DNA of 64,000 bases, taken from Adiantum capillus-veneris (Eukaryota; Streptophyta; Polypodiopsida; Polypodiales; Pteridaceae). The position numbers and the translations under genes were made by a program. The notes below the pieces were generated by a model, which was not told the DNA's origin, ran no database searches, and saw nothing but the letters and a program-made list of their open reading frames with translations. This document shows, piece after piece, positions 32,004 through 43,513 of this stretch. Position 1 is the stretch's first letter. Each line of letters opens with the position of its first letter. The stretch is taken from contig CM043965.1 in NCBI GenBank assembly GCA_014529385.2, positions 60,296,433-60,360,432 of the forward strand, in the 5' to 3' direction.

Positions 32004-34960
32004 TATCACGGGAGGATTCATGTATACCAGCCTACAGTTTGCCTAGACAACCTCTTGGCTTGATAGGTACTACTGCTCACATCAAGCAAACTGGATTTCA
32101 TCCTTGATAGATATGAAAGTGGTAACCTTTCAACCCATTTAGATACCCTACCCATTCACATCAAATTGAGAAAATCCAAAGGAAAAGCCCAACACCCTAG
32201 AGGGCCTAAGAGTTACTGCCTTCTGGAGTGCATCTTTTCAAGTGCCTAACAAAAAAACATTTGATCCAGCTTGGTAAAAATGACTATTTAGATAACCCCA
32301 AAGATTTAGACTCTTTTACCAGGAGCATGCAAAAAGCAATTAAATCGGAGGCCCCTTATTGAAAAATATTTGTGAGGTGTGCCTAATGCATCTCAAAGAG
32401 GAAGTTGAGCAACTGTCATCTAAAAAATGCAAAGGGAATGCGTCTGAAGCTGAGCACAAAAGGTGGCTTGAAGCCAAACCTAACCTGGCCAATCATCAAA
32501 TGGAGGATGTAAAAAAGGCTAGTTGTTGTCTAGGGAAACCTACCTTGAGCCCAAGGCGGCCAATCAAAAGAACTTTTTTAGGGCCTTACAAGTCAAGAGA
32601 GGTTGAGGCCCAATCCACTCTCTCAATGATGGGAAGTGAAGGACTAGGATAAAATGGCTAAGCTGATGCTTGATCACCTTTGCCAGAAATAATCTTTTGA
32701 GGAGCATCAAGGTAATAATATCACAGTCCAAAGTCAATCTCCTAGAGAGGACTTCACTAAGAGGGAATGCTCCCGCTCGTTGGCGGCTTTAGGTAAAGAT
32801 AAGTCCCATGGGTGGGGCAAACTGACTACAAAAATCTTTGTTGAATTCTTGAACAATCTCAAGTCCCTAATTATGCAAAAGGGCAACCAAAGTTTGAGTA
32901 ATTGAACTCTTGACTCAATTATTAAAAGGGACCGCATTAAGCCAAGTCCAAAGCAAATCTATTTCTCTCGTCTCAAACACTAGCGACCTATAACCATGAT
33001 GTTAGTGGCCTACAACATTAGTGCTGCGACCATTGCAATTGGGTTTTCTCCCATTCTGGATGAGGTCATTACTCCTCATCATCACAACATCATCAAAGGA
33101 ATGTAAATATATGAAAACATAGTGGTTACCATGCTTGGCATAGAGTACGTAACACCCACCAAACAAGAGTGTATCCTATTGCATCTTGATCTTGATAAAT
33201 CATACGATATAAGTACTTGGTTGTTCATTGAGGAGGTCATGAAATGTCTCGCCTTTGGGCCACCGCTGTGCCGGCTAGTTCTCACTCTGAGTGTTAGAAT
33301 CCACTCTGAGTTGATTTTAATGATAGGATTCAAGTCAAAATATCAATTAAATAGGGTTACTACTTGCTCCATTGGTTTTTGCCATTGTCTTGTATTTGTT
33401 GGTCACCATGTTGGAAGCTAGTGCTACAAGAGGGGAAATCCAAGGATTGTCCTTGTTTAACATGAATCAGCTCCTAGCGAAGCTCTTTGCAGATGATTCC
33501 TTTCTCTTACTCAAAGCATGCATATAGACTGTTTGAAGGGCTTTGTAGATTGTGCAAACGTTCCTCTTAGCCTCTGGATCAAAAGGTAGTATTGAAAAAC
33601 CTAGATTGATTCCACTATCAAAAAATGACTTTTGATATGGACTGGAGAAATAGTTTCAAAAGGGAAGGTCTTCTGCCACTTTGGTGCTCCTTGAGGAGGG
33701 GGATGTAGCACATAAGAAAAAAATCCAATGGGGTATGGACAGGATTAGAAGCAAGATGAGAAGGTGTAATATGTGTTTCTTCCCTTCTTGAGAAGGGTTA
33801 TTGTGGTCAATTCATTTATGCTCAACTACAATTCATTTATGCTCACCTACAGAGTCTTCACTAGCCTACTTCTTAAAATAGCCAAGTGTAATTGGAAGAA
33901 TTTCTTGAAATCGGTGAAAATATTCCTATGGAAAAATAACACCAAAGACTCAATGCCATAGTAGTGGGCCAATTGGGAGACTATTTCAGGTCTGTGGAGC
34001 AAGGAGGCGTCGGGATTCTAAACCTTGTTATTCATGTAGAGGCCTAATGTGCCAAATTCTTGAGGCAATCACTCAGCATGACTAGGCATGGTCCACCATG
34101 GTGAAGGAATTGATTAGCAAGGAAAAACTTACTTCTAAGGGTGGTGAGTGGACAAAATAAGAGGTACATAACAAGATTCTTGCCCTTTTGATGGTCTAGC
34201 TTAAGACTAGGAGGCCCACAACAAGCGAAATCGTACAACAGTGTGCAAGAGAGTTGGTCCTTTGGAGGCGATAGAATGGGGAGAGGTGGAAAGGTACTTC
34301 CAAAACTCCATTGCCCACTGGTCCCCTTGGCTCTCCAAAGTGGGAAGCATACAACTTAACCTCTTCTAGAGAGAAATAACTAGAAAGGTAAACAATAAAG
34401 GACTCAAACATTTGTGCCATTTTTGGGACAACATTAACATGACCTGGTAAGGTGAAGACCACTTGGCTACCCAATTCCACCTCAACAAGACCAAAAGACT
34501 ACTAATAAAAAAAAAATTGAATGGTATGGGCAATTATTGTATGCTAGTGTGTGAGTTTGTGTTTGAATGGAAGGTTTGGTGGTGGCCTATGAATACACAT
34601 TTCTGCAAACCAAAGACCAAAGACCAAAGACATCTACCTCTGTCTTATGATCTCCTTGGATTGGATATGTCCCCTAAATAAGCCCTAGGGAAAGCAATGG
34701 TTAGAGGCTAGGTGGATGGTGGTAACAAATAACATTTAGAAAATACAATGGCCTCTCGCAATGAAGATCTCTCTTTGTAAAGTGCTATGGGGGGCCTTGC
34801 CATCAGGAATAAAGAAGCGCCTAGCTATAAGTGGGCTAGCAGGAAGATATGAAAATGGGTACAAAAGACCTGAAAGATAGGGTTCTTTAAGAACAACGAA
34901 CTGATCTCTAGAGGGATGGGGATGAGAAGCCAAGTGTTATTGATTCTTGATCTTCTTTTG
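32004..34960 (+). pseudogene. LINE ORF2 reverse transcriptase and C-terminal part, segment 3 of 3
   Basis: Remnants in several frames: FVEFLNNLKSLIMQKGN near 32842 and RPITMMLVAYNISAATIAIG near 32985. Next are GIEYVTPTKQECILLHLDLD (first catalytic Asp) near 33140-33195, with EVMKCLAFGPP just after. The catalytic LFADDSFLLL is at about 33483-33512 and EGGVGILNL near 34005. These match L1-type RT in order. Many stops and shifts, so inactive. The right end is uncertain because no poly-A tail or duplication is seen. The element would have copied itself at nicked target DNA. Confidence 0.8.
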
Positions 34961-35204
34961 TGCAATTTGTCAAGGCTGAAGAACTTGAGGGTAAGAGGGG
35001 CCATGCCACCAAAGGCGGCGCCGTTTTACTAGTCTATACTAATAGATAATGGGGGAGGGGATTCCCGCTCCCCCCCCCCCGACACGTGTTGTAAGGACAA
35101 TCATCCGGCGCGTGAGCTCTGCGCACAGGCATCATAGTGACTGTGAGAGAGAGAGAGAGAGATAGAGAGAGAGAGCCGTGTAGCTGTTGTGATTACAGGC
35201 GGTG

Positions 35205-35246
<42 letters not shown>

Positions 35247-35400
35247 GGCTGCCGGCTACGTGATACAGAGAGAGAGAGAGAGAGGTGAGTTCTTCTGAAG
35301 GCGCCCGCTTATCACACTGTACCACCTGATGGCACCTGCATTAGTTTCGAGCACTGCAGCCTCCGCACACACACGCGTAGTCTCCAGACGGTCTCTCTCT

Positions 35401-35404
<4 letters not shown>
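34961..35404. other. GA-microsatellite cluster without genes
   Basis: GA tracts at 35144-35176 (one T interruption), 35209-35245 and 35267-35284, separated by GC-richer text, and a short CT tract at 35392-35404. No coding domain. Confidence 0.7.
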
Positions 35405-35447
<43 letters not shown>

Positions 35448-35457
35448 CGTGCGCGCG
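35405..35457. repeat. Alternating purine-pyrimidine tract (GT)17(GC)5GT(GC)3
   Basis: 53 bp with strict purine-pyrimidine alternation, preceded by (CT)6. Sequences of this kind can adopt Z-DNA. Confidence 0.9.
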
Positions 35458-35564
35458 ATGTGATGGGCTCTGCGATGGCTACGTGAGTTGTGGTTCGATA
35501 AAAAGTTTCCCCAGAAAAAAATCTGTCAAGAGGTAAAGGCCTCAAATTTCAGAAATTACAAAAA

Positions 35565-36005
35565 CACCCCCAATATTTTGCAAATTCCCAAAATGCCCTT
35601 CAATTTTCCTGGTCGTGGGATGAGAAGACTTGATTGTCTATCAATCCAAGATGCTAAAACTAGAATTTGAGACTGTTAAGTAGGCTCTCCGGATAAGTTG
35701 CTTCATTATTTGCCCTTTTTTGCGAGGTAATTTGTGACTAATTACATGCTAGGCACTCAAACCCGGATCTTAATTAATTGGAAGGGTCGTGAAGAAATTT
35801 TTAAAGTTTAGGTCTATTTTTCGGGGTTTCATACTATTTTTCTTTTTTTTTGGACGGGGTTTCTCCTATTTCCCTTGCCCTCAACCGGCATTTTTGAAAT
35901 TCAAATCGGCACAATATTAAGTTGAGACACATTTTCCCGAACACTGAGCAAATGGAAGCATAGTGCCCACGTGCTGCAGAACCACCTTCAACGGAGCTGA
36001 GAGAC

Positions 36006-36057
<52 letters not shown>

Positions 36058-36817
36058 GCACGATATTAAGTTGAGACACATTTTTCTCGAACATGCTCTT
36101 AGCTCAAACTTTGAAGCTGATTGATGTGGTCGGGTGTGTTTGAGAGAGAGAGAGAGAGAGAGGGACACTGCGGGGGATAGAGAAAGAGAGAGGAAGAGGA
36201 GCGAGACTTGAGAGAGAGAGAGAGAGCTACATGCCCAAAACACCCCCAATATTTTGCAAATTCCCAAAATGTCCTTCATTTTTTCCAAAATCTCTTGGTC
36301 GTGGGATGAGAAGACTTGATTGTCTATCAATACAAGATGCTAAAACTAGAATTTGAGTCCGTTAAGTAGGCTCTCCGGATAAATTGCTTCATTGTTTGCC
36401 CTTTTTTGCGAGGTAATTTGTGATCAATTACATGCTAAGGACGCAAACCCGGATCTTAATTAATTGGAAGGCTTGTGAAGAAATTTTTAAAGTTCAGGTT
36501 AATTTTTGGGGGTTTCATACTATTTTTCTCTTTTTCTGGACGGGGTTTCTCCTTTTCCCTTGCCCTCAACCGGCATTTTTGAAATTCAAAACGGCACAAT
36601 ATTAAGTTGAGACACATTTTCCCCGAACATTGAGCAAATGTAAGCATAGTGCCCACGTGCTGCAGAACCAACTTCAACGGAGCTAAGTTCCGAGACGAGA
36701 GAGAGAGAGAGAGAGAGAGCTGTAGATAAAAAACGGCACCATATTAAGTTGAGACACATTTTTTTCGAACATTGCTCTTAGCTCAAATTTTGAAGTTGAT
36801 TGATGTGGTCGGGTGCG

Positions 36818-36853
<36 letters not shown>

Positions 36854-36870
36854 ACATTATCATCAACATC
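35565..36870. repeat. Tandem duplication, period 676 bp, each copy holding GA tracts
   Basis: Copy 1 is 35565-36240 and copy 2 begins at 36241 (CACCCCCAATATTTTGCAAA in both). Parallel landmarks are GATTGTCTATCAAT, AGGCTCTCCGGATAA, CTCAACCGGCATTTTTGAAA, GTGCCCACGTGCTGCAGAAC and TGATTGATGTGGTCGGGTG. Copy 1 has GA tracts at 36011-36054 and 36142-36162, copy 2 at 36697-36719 and 36821-36850. Similarity is about 90% outside the tracts. A third partial copy lies at 36905-37000. No coding domain. Confidence 0.9.
36011..36054. repeat. (GA)22 microsatellite
   Basis: Perfect 44-bp tract within the first 676-bp copy. Confidence 0.95.
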
Positions 36871-37000
36871 ATCAATAGGCGGCCTCTTGCTCTCTCTTTC
36901 GGAACACTGTCGGAGGAAATTTTAAAATATTAGGTTTATTTTTCGGGGTTTCACAGTATTTTTCTCTTTTTTAGGGCGGGGTTTCTCCTTTTCTCCTGTT

Positions 37001-37294
37001 CTCATATCCACCAAAATATACCCTTGCAATGACGCACTTATCATGATAATTGGAAAAGATAAATATCACCAAAATACATTTGAGACCCTCATGGTTACCA
37101 AAAATTGTCATCTTCTAATCTTTATTCCTTTTTGACAATTGAGATCCGTCTCGGAGTGCTTAATTTGTCATAGAATACCTAGCAAAAGAAGGCAAGTAGG
37201 TATTCTGGAAGCAAGTGATTAATCGGCATCTTGGGAGATCCTTTGGACAGATTTCAAGTGAAAAAGGAGCAGCGGGCACGTGGAAAGAGGAAGG

Positions 37295-37333
<39 letters not shown>

Positions 37334-38330
37334 CATTTCGCATGCGGCACGCGGAAAGAGGAAGAGAGAGAGAGAGAGAGAAATCTCATTTTGCATGGGG
37401 CCTCAGTCGCGAGAGAGAGAGCGAGAGAGCTCGGGTGAGCTCGTCTGACTGCAACAGCGTCTCGCGATGGCTAGGGATGCAGCGCAGAGGGCAGAGGGAG
37501 AGAGACTGCCATGGGGCCTCAGTCGCGTGAGGGCAGAGCGGGAGAGAGAGCGAGAGAGCTCGCCTTAGGTCGTGTGAAGGTGCAGCTCCAGGAGGCTATG
37601 GCGATGGGGCCTCAGTTGCGTGAGGGCACAACGTCCCACGTGAGGGCAGAGCGCAAGAGAGAGGAGAGAGAGGGTCGGTCGGATCTCGGTAGATTCGGTT
37701 TAATTGGCGAGTAGAGCGAGTAGGAAGCGAGTAGGTATTAGTAGGGCTCCCCAATTTTGGAAAGCAATTGTTTAAGTAGAATCTAGATAGATACTTTTAA
37801 AGTAAAAGTAAAGTCAAGTGTTTTAGTTTTAAGAGAAAAGCAAGGACCCATTCACGTGCATGTTTGTGAATAGGGGAGGGCCAATGTCGTAGGTTAATAT
37901 TGTTCCGCTTTCAACTTCAAAAATGCCGGTTGTCAACAAGGGAGAAAAGGAGAAATTTCGTCCCAAAATAGAGAAAAATAGTGTAAATATCCAAAAAATA
38001 AACCTAATTTTCTTGAAATTTCCTCTTGGCAAATTCAAGCAAAGGAATTTTGTATGTTTGGAAAAATGATTTTTTTTAAAACGTTGGGAAGGACCCGTTA
38101 TTTTTACGGGCAAAATATCCCTCTATTTGTGGAAATTCCCAGAATATCTTCAAATTTCAAAATAGTCCCGGATGCCCTTTTACCTGTTTTTGCTGGACTA
38201 TTCAAGATTTTCTAATCTTTATTCCTTTTAGACAATTGAGATCTGTTTTTGTGCGCTTAGCATGTAATTTGTCGCAAAATATCCCGCCTAAAAGTAATAA
38301 AAGGATCTTGTATGGTTTACAGTCAGTTTT
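37001..38330. other. Gene-free, GA-rich stretch with repeat-family pieces
   Basis: Contains GA tracts near 37290-37330 and 37365-37382, and a triplicated phrase ATGGGGCCTCAGT(C/T)GCG at about 37397, 37512 and 37604, which forms a diverged tandem array of GA-rich text. The stretch 37920-38030 is an inverted partial copy of the family at 35.5-36.9 kb. No protein domain. Confidence 0.6.
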
Positions 38331-38700
38331 ATTATGAAAAAGTTAACAAAAAACTATTGTCGAAAAAGTTCTGTCTCACAACCGGGGGATGTTTTGGGAA
38401 TTTTGGAAAATCGGGTGGGCATATTGGAAATTTGGAACAAAATACTACGGGTGATCTACCCTATTTTTAAAGGTGAGGACGCAGCTCGATTTTTCTTGGT
38501 TGGGGCTGCAATCGTGGCGTTACAAGGCAGGGGGACAGACGTTGTGTTATCCACCTGCGTGATCTTCTTTAGGGAGGCGGTTTAGGCACAGATATTCAAG
38601 GCATGGATAGATGGAGAGAGACAAAGAGGCCATGGACGATGGACCAACGTGTGTGGAGAGAGAAGCAGCGCAGTGGTCGCAGTTGTTGGATGGACTGACG

Positions 38701-38702
<2 letters not shown>

Positions 38703-38771
<69 letters not shown>
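38703..38771. repeat. GA tract, 69 bp
   Basis: Perfect GA repeat. Confidence 0.95.
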
Positions 38772-38775
<4 letters not shown>

Positions 38776-38878
38776 CATCTGCTCTGTTGTGTGGGATTCC
38801 CAAAGATGGTGCATCTCCATTGCTGCCAAGTGGTAGGTCGAGCACACAGAGGGAGACGAGCTTGCCGACTCGGTCCAG

Positions 38879-38879
<1 letters not shown>

Positions 38880-38951
<72 letters not shown>
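38880..38951. repeat. GA tract, 72 bp
   Basis: Perfect GA repeat, about 110 bp from the previous tract. Confidence 0.95.
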
Positions 38952-38955
<4 letters not shown>

Positions 38956-39935
38956 TCGTTGTCCATTGTGTGGCCATCACAAGGCTACGGCTGCGGAGCT
39001 AGAGGGGCAGGCGTAGGGCGGCACAGAAGCTGATGATGGCAACTACAGATCTGGATGTTAAGAGCATCTGGGTAGATTCGGGTTAATGGGGGACGTAGAC
39101 CCAGTAGAGGGAGTACAAAAATAATGAAGCAATTCATATCCACACCATCCAACTCAAATTCTAGTTTCAGCATCTTGTATGATATAGAAAAACTACAAAA
39201 ATTTTGGGGTGTTTTGGGAAATTTTGAAAATTGGAAGGGCATTTTGGGCACGTGGTGGAGAGAGAGAAGGGGGTACTCGTGAGAGATTTTTTTTGGATTG
39301 TGCTGGCTTGGCGACGGTTGCAGAGCAACCGTGAATGGCGCATTGCCATGTGTGCTCATTGGCAAGGCCCCGCATGGAGGCGCAATATATGGCAACCCTG
39401 CCTTGCTCGTATCTCTTGATGTATTCAAGATGTTGGCAGAGAGGGATGGATTGAGGATGTTGGCAGAGAAAACGCACAGGATATGGTACGCTTGCGAAAC
39501 AAGGGAAGGAAAAGAGGGAGGATTTCCCGAATGGCCAAGCTGCGACAAGCCATTGTCCTCCGCTCTCAACTGCTTTCGTTCCATGTGCACTCAGATAGTT
39601 CCTTGCGTATATGAGAGAGAGAGAGAAAACTTCTAGTCTTAGAAATATAAAGTACAAAACTTAGTACTTTGTCTATATTTATAATAGTTTTAGTTCTTGG
39701 GAAGGCATGGAATTTCACTTCAGGGAGTGACTACTTTTGCTTTTTAAAGCCATTTGAAGGGTGGGTTTACTTTGCATTTTGAAGGAACTTCCCTCCATGT
39801 GTCATCTAAGGCTATGGTCATGCGAAGCTTAGTGGTTTGTTACATCAATCGGAAATTTTCGTTAGTGTGTAGATTTTCATCGGTTTACTATGCCTAAAAG
39901 AGCATAATTTTCAAACTACGTTCGTTTCTTGCCGA

Positions 39936-39941
<6 letters not shown>

Positions 39942-39982
<41 letters not shown>
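39942..39982. repeat. CT tract, 41 bp
   Basis: Perfect CT repeat. Confidence 0.95.
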
Positions 39983-39985
<3 letters not shown>

Positions 39986-40209
39986 TGCGTCTCACTCTCC
40001 CTCACTACTTATTGCTACCCGTGACGTTTTGGACTGTCGAGCTTGCCTTAGTTAAAATTGTCGAGGCTTATAGACAACTAAGCTTTGTGTGGCCATGTTC
40101 TAATGAACCTCCCTTTCTAGGATTGCACAAACCTTCCATGTCGTAAATGATCTCTCTCTAGCCTTACTACTAAAGCTCAATAGTTGCACGCATATATCCG
40201 TGCTTTGTC

Positions 40210-40213
<4 letters not shown>

Positions 40214-40276
<63 letters not shown>
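40214..40276. repeat. GT tract, 63 bp
   Basis: Perfect TG/GT repeat. Confidence 0.95.
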
Positions 40277-40279
<3 letters not shown>

Positions 40280-40525
40280 AGAGACAGATTTGACGTGCCA
40301 TTCATTGAGGTGTTGGAGCGTTGCAAGAAGGCCTTCCACATTTGTATTGCAAAACTGAATTGCAACATGCTTAATGATTCAACAATAGGAGTCCAATGAT
40401 TTTTTGTAGATGTCCTACACGCATTGTGTATGTGTGTGTATGAGAGAGAGAAAGAGAATGCGACGTATTGATTGCAAGATTTTTTGTGTGCTGAGAAATG
40501 CGAGAGAATGGTCCATGTGATTCAT

Positions 40526-40528
<3 letters not shown>

Positions 40529-40605
<77 letters not shown>
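40529..40605. repeat. Compound (GT)23(GA)15 tract
   Basis: GT 40529-40574 passing directly into GA 40575-40605. Confidence 0.95.
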
Positions 40606-40607
<2 letters not shown>

Positions 40608-40930
40608 CTATCACACCAACATGAGAGAGAGGGGGGAGGGAGAATAAGCATAATCAGCAATCAACAAAGCAATCAACAGAATCCACAATCAAGAATCATG
40701 AATCAACATTGACATCTACAAAATCGAGAATTAATGTAACTGGAAAATTTTGATCTGACAAATCCAAGGCAGAAGGCGTGTAAGCCCAAGGCAAGAGCGG
40801 ACCTCAACAGATAGCAAAGGCGGACGACAAGAGGCAACTCTAAAAAATCTTGGCTATTTTTGAGGTCTGTATGCTAGATTTCTTGCTCTTGCCTTGGGTT
40901 GACTCAGAATTCAAAGGTGAATCTCAAAAG

Positions 40931-42173
40931 TCATAGGTGGGATTGCACTAAGCCTAGGTTTTTGCAAGCGCTTAAAGACAAATTAGGCAAATCTCAAAAA
41001 TTTGTAAGGGGGGTTGCACTAAATCAAGGTGAGACACGATACTTTCTCCCAAAAAATAAAAAAACTTACATATGAGAAATTTTAGGGGCAACTTTATTAT
41101 ATTTGAAGGCTATTACACTCACTTTCTTTACTTTGTAGGTTTTCTCACCTCCAAATCTAAAATTTAGAGATAAATTTAAAAATATGTAGGTGGGATTACA
41201 CTAAAGCAAGGACTTTTCAATCATTCAGCTATGCTATGTTTTTTCCAAAACTTGACAAGCAAATTTACTATATTTTATGGCTATTGCACTAAACTTCTTT
41301 GGAACTTCTCTAACCTTTAATTTAGGTTCTATGAACTTTGGAGATATTCTCACCTTGAATTTAAAATTTAAAGTTGTGATGTTAAGTTGTTAGCATTTTT
41401 GCATCCATGGCTCTTTTGGAGCATGGGATGTTGTATATTTTCTGTTTCTAATTCATTACAACTCACTCTGACAATTCATAAGTGAGTGCTAGTAAAAAAA
41501 AAATTAAAAAAAAATTAGAGATAAATCTCAAAATTTGTAGGTGGGATTATACTAAACCTAGGTTTTTTCCTCCAATTGTTGTGGACATTCTAACCTTCAA
41601 ATTATATCTTACGAGTGTGTGGCCCATCCTATGGATGGACACACACACACACAAGCCCTTTTCTTTGCACCCAATCACTCTCTTTCTTGCTTTGTCTTGG
41701 TCTCCAACTCTCATCCCCTCCAAGCCCTTTCCTTATGTCATGTGGCAGGGGCCTCCAAGGTGTATTAGATATAGTCAAGGAATTTGTAGGTGGGATTACA
41801 CTAAACCTAGTTTTTTCTCGAGCACTTGCGTACACAATAGTTTTTTCTATTATTCAATAGTCCATTATCTATAATCTTTCTAGTGGAGCTTGAAAAATTA
41901 GAGGAAGGTGAGGGTCTCCACATGTCACCTTTTGGTTGATTTGCACGGCATGTTGGATCAACACCAAAATTGAGTTGTTGAGTCCCTACTAGTTGTCCTC
42001 CTTGCTATAGACACATTAAAGAGCCTTCAAAAATTACATGAATTACTCCAAATTCAATGCAAATCAATTCTTTCCCACACGGTCATGGTGACACACACAC
42101 ACACACACGGCACACGCGTATGCGTAATTTTGGGTAGTATAGTTTGCACGTTGTTGACAAATGGTGGATTTGC

Positions 42174-42250
<77 letters not shown>

Positions 42251-42325
42251 TTAACACGATGTTAGGTGTACGATTTTGACTATTTCAAATTTGTAGGTGG
42301 GATTACACTAAACCTATGTTTTTCT
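40931..42325. repeat. Six dispersed copies of a 30-35 bp motif
   Basis: The motif TTGTAGGTGGGATTACACTA plus AACCTAGG occurs with changes near 40931, 41001, 41183, 41534, 41783 and 42290. It is often preceded by AAATCTCAAAA. Spacing is uneven (about 60 to 510 bp). No protein-coding role is visible. Confidence 0.8.
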
Positions 42326-42456
42326 CAAGCCCTTGCGTACACAATATTTGTTTGCTATTATTCAATAGTCAATTATCTATACTTTTTATAATGGATCTTG
42401 AAAAATTAGACGAAGGTCAAGGTCTCCACATGTCGCCTTCTGGTTGATTTGCACGG
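41783..42456. repeat. Tandem duplication, period 507 bp, second copy cut by gypsy E
   Basis: 41783-41950 and 42290-42456 share CTTGCGTACACAATA, TATTATTCAATAGTC, CTTGAAAAATTAGA and GGTTGATTTGCACGG. Similarity ends abruptly at 42456/42457, exactly where a TGTC terminus begins. Confidence 0.85.
42179..42246. repeat. Compound (CT)19(CA)15 tract
   Basis: CT 42179-42217 running into CA 42217-42246. Confidence 0.95.
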
Positions 42457-43307
42457 TGTCAAGAAGTGCGCAATGCGACTAGGAAAGCGTCGGGCCTCTG
42501 ACTGTGAGGATTCGTAGCAAAATCAAGCAAGGCGTAGACGATTTGAAGCCAAAAACACACTAAAAAAGAACAAAACTCTAGCCATGAAAGCTCCACTTTG
42601 AAAAAGAACCAATACTAACTCAAAACTCTTGTATGTGTGAAGATTAGGTGTAGCCTCGCTCCCAATTGCACAGATGCAGTGCTCATTCGACTTGTTAAAA
42701 ACCCTAAATTTACACTTCGATTCTTCATCGTGACCATTTCATGGAAGCTTCAGTACTTCATTGGAGAAGCCCAAGTAGTTATTTGAGGAGGGGAAACCCT
42801 AATTGGAGGCCTCACAGCCTCAACCATGTAGTGGAAGCAGCACGGGACTGCACTAGCACCGTGTAGAGGAATGGTTGTATCTCCTTGCTCATGTGCCCAA
42901 ATGAGCTCATTCTTGGCTCTAAAAATTTCCACACAACTTGAGCAACAATGCCAGCATCGTTGATGTGGCATTTTGAGCTATTTTGAGCATTTTTAAGGCT
43001 ATTTTTGACCATTTTTAGGCCATTTTTAGTAATTTTTAGCCAAAAATATCACGGTTTGTCCGTAAAAAGCCCAAACGAGCTGGAAAAAATCCCTAAAACT
43101 GTGGAAAAATCCCATTCGGCTCAAATTTCTCGTTGAACCTCGTTTTCCCACTTGGTAAGCACTTTGGGCACGTCTTTCACGCAAGCGCACAAAACCTGCT
43201 ATTTTTGGCCGAGATTGTCCGCATTGAACTTTCTAGGCAAAACGAGCGTGCCACTTTGAAACACTTGACATTTGTACATTCCTAAAGCAAATTAGGCATA
43301 TATTTAT
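42457..43307 (-). repeat. Gypsy E 3' LTR, distal part
   Basis: Begins TGTCAAGAAGTGCGC (plus strand), where the 507-bp duplication stops. Contains a short array of TTTTTGACCATTTTTAGGCC-like units at about 42965-43035. The other part is 48700-48892, beyond copia D. Confidence 0.7.
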
Positions 43308-43499
43308 TATTGGGTTATAAAGCCCAATGTGGTCGCCCAGGTAAGTGGGCGGGCCGCGAGGTATGTGCACATATTCTTTTGTTAAAACCTAATAAGAACT
43401 CACTATGCTCTATACATTACAGTAGAGCGAGTTCACCATATCGTCGTGCTCTTCTTCTCGCACTCTCTCTCGCGTCGCACTTCCGCTCGTACTCCTTCA
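43308..43499 (+). repeat. Copia D 5' LTR (192 bp)
   Basis: TATTGGGTTATAAAGCCC to CTCCTTCA. Confidence 0.93.
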
Positions 43500-43501
43500 A
43501 C

Positions 43502-43513
43502 TGGTATCAGAGC
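43502..43513 (+). promoter_or_regulatory. Copia D primer binding site
   Basis: TGGTATCAGAGC, exact complement of the initiator-Met tRNA 3' end. Confidence 0.95.

Larger units (their letters stand above)
38331..39640. other. Gene-free repeat-family stretch with two long GA tracts
   Basis: Text at 38385-38445 and 39130-39245 repeats phrases of 4990-5150. No domain seen on either strand; the open frames are products of the GA tracts. Confidence 0.6.
39641..40930. other. Gene-free stretch with CT and GT tracts
   Basis: CT tract 39942-39982; long GT tracts at 40214-40276 and 40529-40574. No coding domain recognised. Confidence 0.65.

Noticed and set aside
38611-39033. Long plus-strand frame rich in Arg-Glu repeats
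   Set aside because: It is generated by the GA microsatellites; the complement gives Ser-Leu repeats in parallel frames. No domain or codon pattern supports a gene.
40100-40399. His-Thr or Cys-Val repeat proteins
   Set aside because: Direct translation of the GT tract at 40214-40276.
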